Below are positions 5,250-8,847 of a stretch of 8,847 nt of DNA, one piece after another. A program made the translations under genes and the position numbers. The notes beneath the pieces are model-generated. The model was not told the origin of the DNA. It was given only the letters and a program-made list of their open reading frames with translations, and searched no databases. The stretch comes from Deinococcus sp. Leaf326. GTDB lineage: Bacteria; Deinococcota; Deinococci; Deinococcales; Deinococcaceae. The number at the start of each line of letters is the position of its first letter. Position 1 is the stretch's first letter. The stretch lies in contig NZ_LMOM01000064.1 in the NCBI RefSeq assembly GCF_001424185.1, positions 2,294 through 11,140 of the forward strand, given 5' to 3'.

Positions 5250-5715
5250 TTATGAAATGGAAGCCTCAGCTGAGGCGGAAGTGCCGTTTAGGCTCTCATG
5301 GCTCCCGTCCCAGTGCATGGTGTAGCGGAGCTCATCACCAGCGAAGGTCGCGAAGCCATGACGGGCATACAGATGAAGATCGGGATTGTCCTTGGCTACC
5401 TGCAGCCGTATTCCGCAAGACGCTGCCTGAGCACGGGTCTGGATGGTCTGGAGGACCGCCCCACCGATCCCCCGCCCTCGCCAGTCCGGCAGGAGACTGA
5501 AGTCCACCAAGACCAGATCGGCCTCCAACCTCGCCGTCAGGATACTGCGCACCATAGCCCCGGCGCTGCGCCTGAAACTGAAGTTCAAGCAGAGGCTCCC
5601 ACATTTCATCGGGAAGGCTCTGGAGGTCCTGACGAACCGAGCCATACAGGAGCCGGAGGAAAGACAGGTCTCCTTCCTCCACATCCCGCAAGGTCCAAGG
5701 CGGGCGCTCAACCAT
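5250..5715 (-). pseudogene. GNAT-family acetyltransferase, broken by a deletion and frameshift
   Basis: The ATG at 5715 starts MVERPPWTLRDVEEGDLSFL, then LLYGSVR, LPDEMWEPLLELQFQAQRRG and YGAQYPD, a typical N-terminus of a GNAT enzyme. The frame then loses family character. The neighbouring frame carries the rest: ADLVLVDFSLLPDWRGRGIG (acetyl-CoA loop R-G-R-G-I-G), AVLQTIQTRAQAA, RLQVAKDNPDLHLYARHGFA, ending at TAA 5250-5252. Relatives have about 15-20 more residues (strand 3 and the hairpin G-x-P-V-G-R-L-Y-V-D) between YPD and LVDFSLLP. So a small deletion that is not a multiple of three removed this piece near 5535-5560. The start overlaps the stop of the binding-protein gene by 8 nt, so it was translated as the last gene of the collar-gene cluster. 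No ribosome site precedes it. The product must be non-functional as read. Confidence 0.8.
5263..5276. repeat. 14-bp perfect palindrome at the end of the cluster
   Basis: gcctcagctgaggc is its own reverse complement and lies in the last codons of the broken GNAT gene. On the minus strand a 5-bp stem with AGCT loop is followed by a weak T-rich stretch (TTCCATTTCAT), so it could act as a poor terminator; equally it may be chance. Confidence 0.35.
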
Positions 5716-6962
5716 GCAGGAACGTATTCTGCCATCCACTGCGGGGCGCCTGAGTTTGGGCGATCACCCCAGGATGAGTAGCCAGCGGCCGCTGCAGGCT
5801 ACCCAATCGGCCTCCCATCTGATGCAAAGCCGCAGTGAGATGACCCTGAAGGTCCGGAGCGACTGGCCCCCGGACACCCGTGAACTTCTGGGTGGACATG
5901 GCGGCCATCAGAGCTAGGGGAAGGCGCGGTGTTCCGGCCTCAAGCGCACGACTCAACCAAGTCCCGGTATCGAAGCCCAGAGCGAACAGGGGCGAGGTCT
6001 GCGAAGCCTGCGCCGCCACACCGCTGAGCTGTACCGGACTTCCCAGCGCTCCCATGGTCCCAGCGGGGGCTCCTGCGCCAATCCCCAGACCACTGGCACT
6101 CACCTGCATGCCGGCCTGGCGGAGGGCAGCCAACAGCGCCAGCGCGCCTTCGCTGGCCACGACATGAACAGTGCGAACGTTCTCATTTCGAAGGTGCTGC
6201 ACGACTCGCTGGGCCTCGGCCCGGGTATCCATCTCGCCGAGCAACGTCGTTCCCGTGACCTGGCCCCCGGCACTCTGCAGCCCAGCCGTGAAGGCATAGG
6301 GCAGGTCGTAGCCACTGTCCAAGATAGAGAACAGCAGGTGCACTTCCTTCTGCCCACCGCGAGCCAGGGAAGCCCCAAATGCCCATTCCGCTTCCCAGGC
6401 GTGCAGTGAAGTCGTCAGGGTGAGGGGGTGGCGGTGCTGCGGCCGCGCCATCAGGACACCGACCTCGGCGTTGAGATGCAGCACGTCCCGCTGGGCCAAC
6501 ACGGGGGTCAGGTGCTCGCCCAGACCGTCTCCCAGAGTCACCAGGACTTGGGGCGCGGAAACGAGCGCCGCGCGCGCCGCGGCCTGCGCCTGACGTGGAC
6601 CTGGGCCTGTGGAGTAGCGGCGCAGCGTCATCTCCTGCGCCGCACAGCCCTGCCGGAACCCTCGCTCGAACGCCTGAGCGAACTGGGGATAGGGCTGTGG
6701 AGTAGCGGCGCAGCGTCATCTCCTGCGCCGCACAGCCCTGCCGGAACCCTCGCTCGAACGCCTGAGCGAACTGGGGATAGGGACTGCGTTCAGGCAGAAG
6801 CAGGGCAACGCTCAGCGGGGCGAGCTTCGGAGCAGATATCGCGGCAGCCACCCCACCCCCACCCAGGAACACCGGACCCAGGACGGCCAGGGTCTTAAGC
6901 AGACCACGGCGAGTGGCCTGTGCAGGAGAAGAGGGCACGTCGGTATCAGGCAGTTCTGGCAT
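5708..6962 (-). pseudogene. Tat-exported type-1 periplasmic binding protein (ABC solute-binding-like), split by an 88-bp duplication
   Basis: The ATG at 6962, with AAGGA 8 nt upstream, starts a protein with a twin-arginine signal: TRRGLLKTLAVLG (17-29), then a hydrophobic Gly/Ala run ending near AAISAP. The mature part begins with KLAPLSVALLLPERSPYPQFAQAFERGF, the usual first strand and helix of type-1 periplasmic binding proteins. At the duplication (6607-6782) the frame shifts. Removing one 88-bp copy restores one frame of 388 codons that continues as MTLRRYSTGPGPRQ, VLVTLGDGLGEHLTPVLAQR, HPLTLTTSLHAWEAEWAFG, SILDSGYDLPYAFTAGLQSA, VVASEGALALLAALRQAG, and on to the TGA at 5708-5710. The GYDLP.AF..G segment resembles branched-chain amino-acid-type binding proteins, but no transporter genes are nearby. 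It starts 41 nt after the third collar gene and overlaps the GNAT start by 8 nt. Confidence 0.82.
6607..6782. repeat. Perfect 88-bp tandem duplication inside the binding-protein gene
   Basis: Positions 6607-6694 and 6695-6782 are identical over all 88 bases and directly adjacent; the flanking bases differ on both sides. Since 88 is not a multiple of three, the extra copy shifts the frame by one. The identity implies a recent event, reversible slippage, or an assembly artefact. Confidence 0.97.
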
Positions 6963-7003
6963 TTAAGAAGTCCTTGCAGGAGGAGAGGCGTTGAAGCAGC
7001 AAA

Positions 7004-7475
7004 TTATGACCGAGGAGGGAAAACACCCTGCAAGGCGATAATGAAGTTAATGACCTGAAAGGGCGGCAGATTATTGTGGGGCTGACTTCCACCTGTATTC
7101 TCGATCGCAGCCGAAGCCATTGGACTGATCGACTGTGCAGGTCCGTACGCTGCACCCTCACTACTCCGGGCTAAGACCTTCCCAGCCGGGTTGTTGCTTT
7201 CGCCCACATCGCTGGCCGCACGTGCAAAGTGCACATGTGCCGCCAGTTGCTGAGGCACTAACGTGACCGAGGCGACGCCACCCGAACTCCCCAGAGGGTA
7301 GCTCGAGCGGCCTGGTGCCTGACCCTGATGGATGGGCGTCCGGCCCCGCAGATCTGGGAGGGCAAAGGTGACGGTCCCATTGCCGCCATAGGCGACGCCT
7401 AACAGGGCATAGAGCGCTGTGTAGAGGGGCAAAATTGCCCGTAAACATCCGAATCTCACCAAGAAAAGGATCCAT
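7004..7475 (-). pseudogene. Third tail-collar protein gene (microcystin-dependent-protein-like), broken
   Basis: The ATG at 7475, with GGGAG 5 nt upstream, starts MDPFLGEIRMFTGNFAP, the standard opening of this family. The next expected block (G-W-x-x-C-x-G-x-L, as in both neighbours) is absent and the frame changes. The following sequence LPLYTALYALLGVAYGGNG, then TVTFALPDLRGRTPIHQG is in the neighbouring frame and continues to the TGA at 7004-7006 through the usual GGVASVTLVPQQLAAHVH and LPPFQVINFIIALQGVFP. The simplest event is a deletion of about 30-35 nt, not a multiple of three, near 7425-7432. The intact gene would have encoded about 170 residues, like its two neighbours. It lies 51 nt after the second collar gene and 41 nt before the binding-protein gene. 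Confidence 0.85.
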
Positions 7476-7526
7476 AGTTTCTCCCTTACCGTCTCACATC
7501 CATGCTCTTTCTTCTTTAAAAACAAG

Positions 7527-8042
7527 TCAGGCTGGACTAGGATAGATGCCATACAGCGAGATAATGAAATTCACGGCCAGGTAGGGCGACCGGTTTTCGT
7601 GTGGCACACTTCCACCCGTCACCGCAAGAGCAGAGGACAACAGCGACACGTTGGGCGTGTCGTCGAGGTACAACGATAAGCCCGTGGTTTGCGCGAGCGT
7701 TCCACCTGCAGAGCTCTTGGTGGTCGCTGGGGACGCGGTCGCCTTGAAGGCATGCGTATGCGCGGGGATTTGCTGCGGATTCAGCGTCACACTCTCGCTT
7801 CCGCCTGACTGACCCATCACCATGTTCCCCCCAGACAACGTCCCCTGATGAACCGGCCACCGGCCTCGCAGGTCCGGGACGGCAAATGTGTTCTGTCCGT
7901 CCCCGCCATACGTCGTGCCGATCAGATTGAAGAGTACGTCGTATTCACTGATGGGCAGGAGACTGCCGTCGCAGAACTGCCAGCCTTCTGGTGCATAATT
8001 CCCGCCGAACATTCGGATCTCACCGACATAGGATTCACTCAT
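7527..8042 (-). CDS. Tail-collar domain protein 2 (microcystin-dependent-protein-like)
   Basis: A 171-residue protein of the phage tail-collar / MdpB-like family; the bacterial members are thought to be short trimeric fibre-like proteins, though their role is poorly known. The collar domain spans about 5-65: YVGEIRMFGGNYAPEGWQFC, GSLLPIS, IGTTYGGDGQNTFAVPDLRG. The middle carries QSGGSESVTLNPQQIPAHTH (78-97), and the C-terminus ends with HENRSPYLAVNFIISLYGIY (148-167). There is no signal peptide or membrane segment. The ATG at 8042 begins 1 nt after the stop of collar gene 1 (TGAGATG) and has GAGG 7 nt upstream, so translation is coupled. It is one of three paralogues in tandem; the Ser/Thr-rich middle (about 100-145) differs most between them and is the likely variable tip. 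Confidence 0.93.
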   Translation of the reverse strand: MSESYVGEIRMFGGNYAPEGWQFCDGSLLPISEYDVLFNLIGTTYGGDGQNTFAVPDLRGRWPVHQGTLSGGNMVMGQSGGSESVTLNPQQIPAHTHAFKATASPATTKSSAGGTLAQTTGLSLYLDDTPNVSLLSSALAVTGGSVPHENRSPYLAVNFIISLYGIYPSPA

Positions 8043-8043
8043 C

Positions 8044-8556
8044 TCAGGACCTCGAAGGGTAGATGCCGATCAGCGCGATGATGTAGTTGATGACGAGGTA
8101 GGGCGGCATATTCTCGTGCGCCTGATTTCCCCCTGCGGACGTGATGCTCGTCGAAGAGAGTGAGACGTCGGTGCCCGTACCGTACACGTCTCCTGTCGCA
8201 GGCGCCGCCAGGAGATTGTTCGCCGGCCCAAGGGCTGCAGCTGCCGCAGTGCTACCCGTCAGGGTGTGGCTGTGGAGTGGCATCTCCGGCGTGGTCAGGA
8301 TGTGAGCTGTCTCTCCCCCCGTTTGGTCCAGAGAGTAGGACGGTCCACCTGATGCCGCGCCCATCCCCAATGGGACACGGGTCTGAAAGTTGGGAAGGGC
8401 GAACGTGGTTTGCCCATTTCCACCGTAGGTCGTCCCTAGAATGGAGAACAGCGCCTGATTCTGATTGATGGGCAGCAATTGTCCGTTACACAGCGCCCAG
8501 CCTTTGGGGGGGAATCCGAAGCCAGCCAGACGAACTTCTCCAATAAATGAGTCCAT
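8044..8556 (-). CDS. Tail-collar domain protein 1 (microcystin-dependent-protein-like)
   Basis: A 170-residue paralogue of the next gene. The collar domain covers about 4-64: FIGEVRLAGFGFPPKGWALC, NGQLLPINQNQALFSILGTT, YGGNGQTTFALPNFQTRVPL. QTGGETAHILTTPEMPLHSH (78-97) and HENMPPYLVINYIIALIGIY (147-166) are the shared central and C-terminal blocks; the Ala/Gly/Ser/Thr-rich piece between them is unique. PNFQTR replaces the usual PDLRGR, a mild variant. I chose the ATG at 8556 because AGGAG lies 5 nt upstream and the family opening MDSFIGE begins there; the frame stays open to 8721 but that extension overlaps the upstream gene and is not family-like. It lies 40 nt after the surface-protein gene. 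No other phage structural genes are present, so this is more likely a cellular locus than a prophage. Confidence 0.94.
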   Translation of the reverse strand: MDSFIGEVRLAGFGFPPKGWALCNGQLLPINQNQALFSILGTTYGGNGQTTFALPNFQTRVPLGMGAASGGPSYSLDQTGGETAHILTTPEMPLHSHTLTGSTAAAAALGPANNLLAAPATGDVYGTGTDVSLSSTSITSAGGNQAHENMPPYLVINYIIALIGIYPSRS

Positions 8557-8596
8557 AGATGCTCCTGAGATGTCAGCGTACTGGTGTGCTCGTACC

Positions 8597-8847
8597 TTAG
8601 AGACTCGGTTCCGTACAGTTGCCAGCCACTGGGGTGAGGGTCGCCGAGTTGCGGATGCGAGTCGTCGCGCCATTGTTTCGCGAGGCGATGGTATTCGTCG
8701 TTCCTGTCGCCCCAGTGCCACTCAAGCCTGTCAGGGTGAAGGTTGTCCCCCCACGCTGACGCACCACGACCGAGCTCTGCGGGCCGTTCGTGCCTCCGTT
8801 CTGCCCACTGACCGTGTTGCCCGTCAAGTTCGCACACAAGCGGTCCG
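8597..8847 (-). CDS. C-terminus of a large Ser/Thr/Gly-rich surface-type protein (cut by window edge)
   Basis: The minus-strand frame is open from the right edge to TAA at 8597-8599, giving 82 visible residues. The sequence is LCANLTGNTVSG, QNGGTNGPQSSVVVRQRG, TTFTLTGLSGTGATGTTNTI, ASRNNGATTRIRN, then AGNCTEP near the end. This matches the pattern of the C-terminal module of large beta-strand-repeat or beta-helix exported proteins: C-x-N-L-x-G-N-T, R-Q-R-x-x-T-T-F-x-L-x-G, N-N, closing Cys. The two Cys (near residue 4 and near the end) could pair. In such proteins the preceding part is usually hundreds of residues of repeats. It is the first visible gene of the collar cluster, 40 nt ahead of collar gene 1, so it may be the exported scaffold the fibre proteins act with; that link is inference. 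Confidence 0.68.
   Translation of the reverse strand, partial: DRLCANLTGNTVSGQNGGTNGPQSSVVVRQRGGTTFTLTGLSGTGATGTTNTIASRNNGATTRIRNSATLTPVAGNCTEPSL

Noticed and set aside
5298..5781. Plus-strand open frames opposite the broken GNAT gene
   Set aside because: The minus-strand frames match GNAT motifs; these are their shadows.
6607..6782. CRISPR-like or iteron-like array
   Set aside because: Only two copies, directly adjacent with no spacer, and both are coding sequence of one gene.
8557..8721. N-terminal extension of collar protein 1
   Set aside because: It overlaps the end of the surface-protein gene and precedes the family-typical MDSFIGE start, which has its own AGGAG.
5250..8847. Prophage or phage-tail-like particle
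   Set aside because: Apart from collar-domain proteins there are no sheath, tube, baseplate, capsid, lysis or integrase genes, and the flanking genes are cellular types.

Overview
The window looks like a GC-rich bacterial chromosome or plasmid segment, most likely from Deinococcus or a relative. The evidence is indirect. Base composition is about 60% GC by eye. Two genes carry a TAnnnT -10 box exactly 6 nt before the ATG, the leaderless layout common in Deinococcus. Collar-domain, IS5 and IS630 genes are all frequent in that genus. No rRNA, tRNA or housekeeping marker is present to settle the taxon.

Layout. (1) 1-296: the 5' part of an IS630-type transposase (minus strand), cut by the window edge. 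(2) 381-3084: a compact minus-strand operon read in the order TetR repressor > PhnB-like VOC protein > short-chain dehydrogenase > YdeI/OmpD-associated protein. It has a well-formed promoter, an overlapping inverted-repeat operator candidate, and ATGA stop/start overlaps at two of its three junctions. It resembles a small self-regulated stress or detoxification module. (3) 3085-3470: a gene-free gap with a well-formed minus-strand terminator whose gene is no longer recognisable. (4) 3471-3953: a plus-strand GNAT acetyltransferase with an apparent leaderless promoter, followed by a stem-loop. (5) 4019-4370: a probable coding remnant containing a perfect 17-bp inverted repeat. (6) 4373-5237: a complete 865-bp IS5-family (IS427-like) element with 16-bp terminal repeats and a TA target duplication. 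Its transposase has an early in-frame TGA and an A7 slippery site. (7) 5250-8847: a minus-strand cluster read in the order C-terminus of a large Ser/Thr/Gly-rich surface-type protein > three tail-collar (microcystin-dependent-protein-like) genes > a Tat-signal type-1 periplasmic binding protein > a GNAT acetyltransferase.

The cluster in (7) is the most interesting part. The gene order suggests a cell-surface fibre or adhesin system with an exported binding protein and a modifying enzyme, but that function is inference. Its three downstream genes are all broken: an internal deletion plus frameshift in the third collar gene, a perfect 88-bp tandem duplication in the binding-protein gene, and a deletion plus frameshift in the GNAT gene. 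Together with the nonsense codon in the neighbouring IS, this gives four lesions in about 3.1 kb. The region is either decaying, phase-variable at the 88-bp repeat, or affected by sequence or assembly errors.
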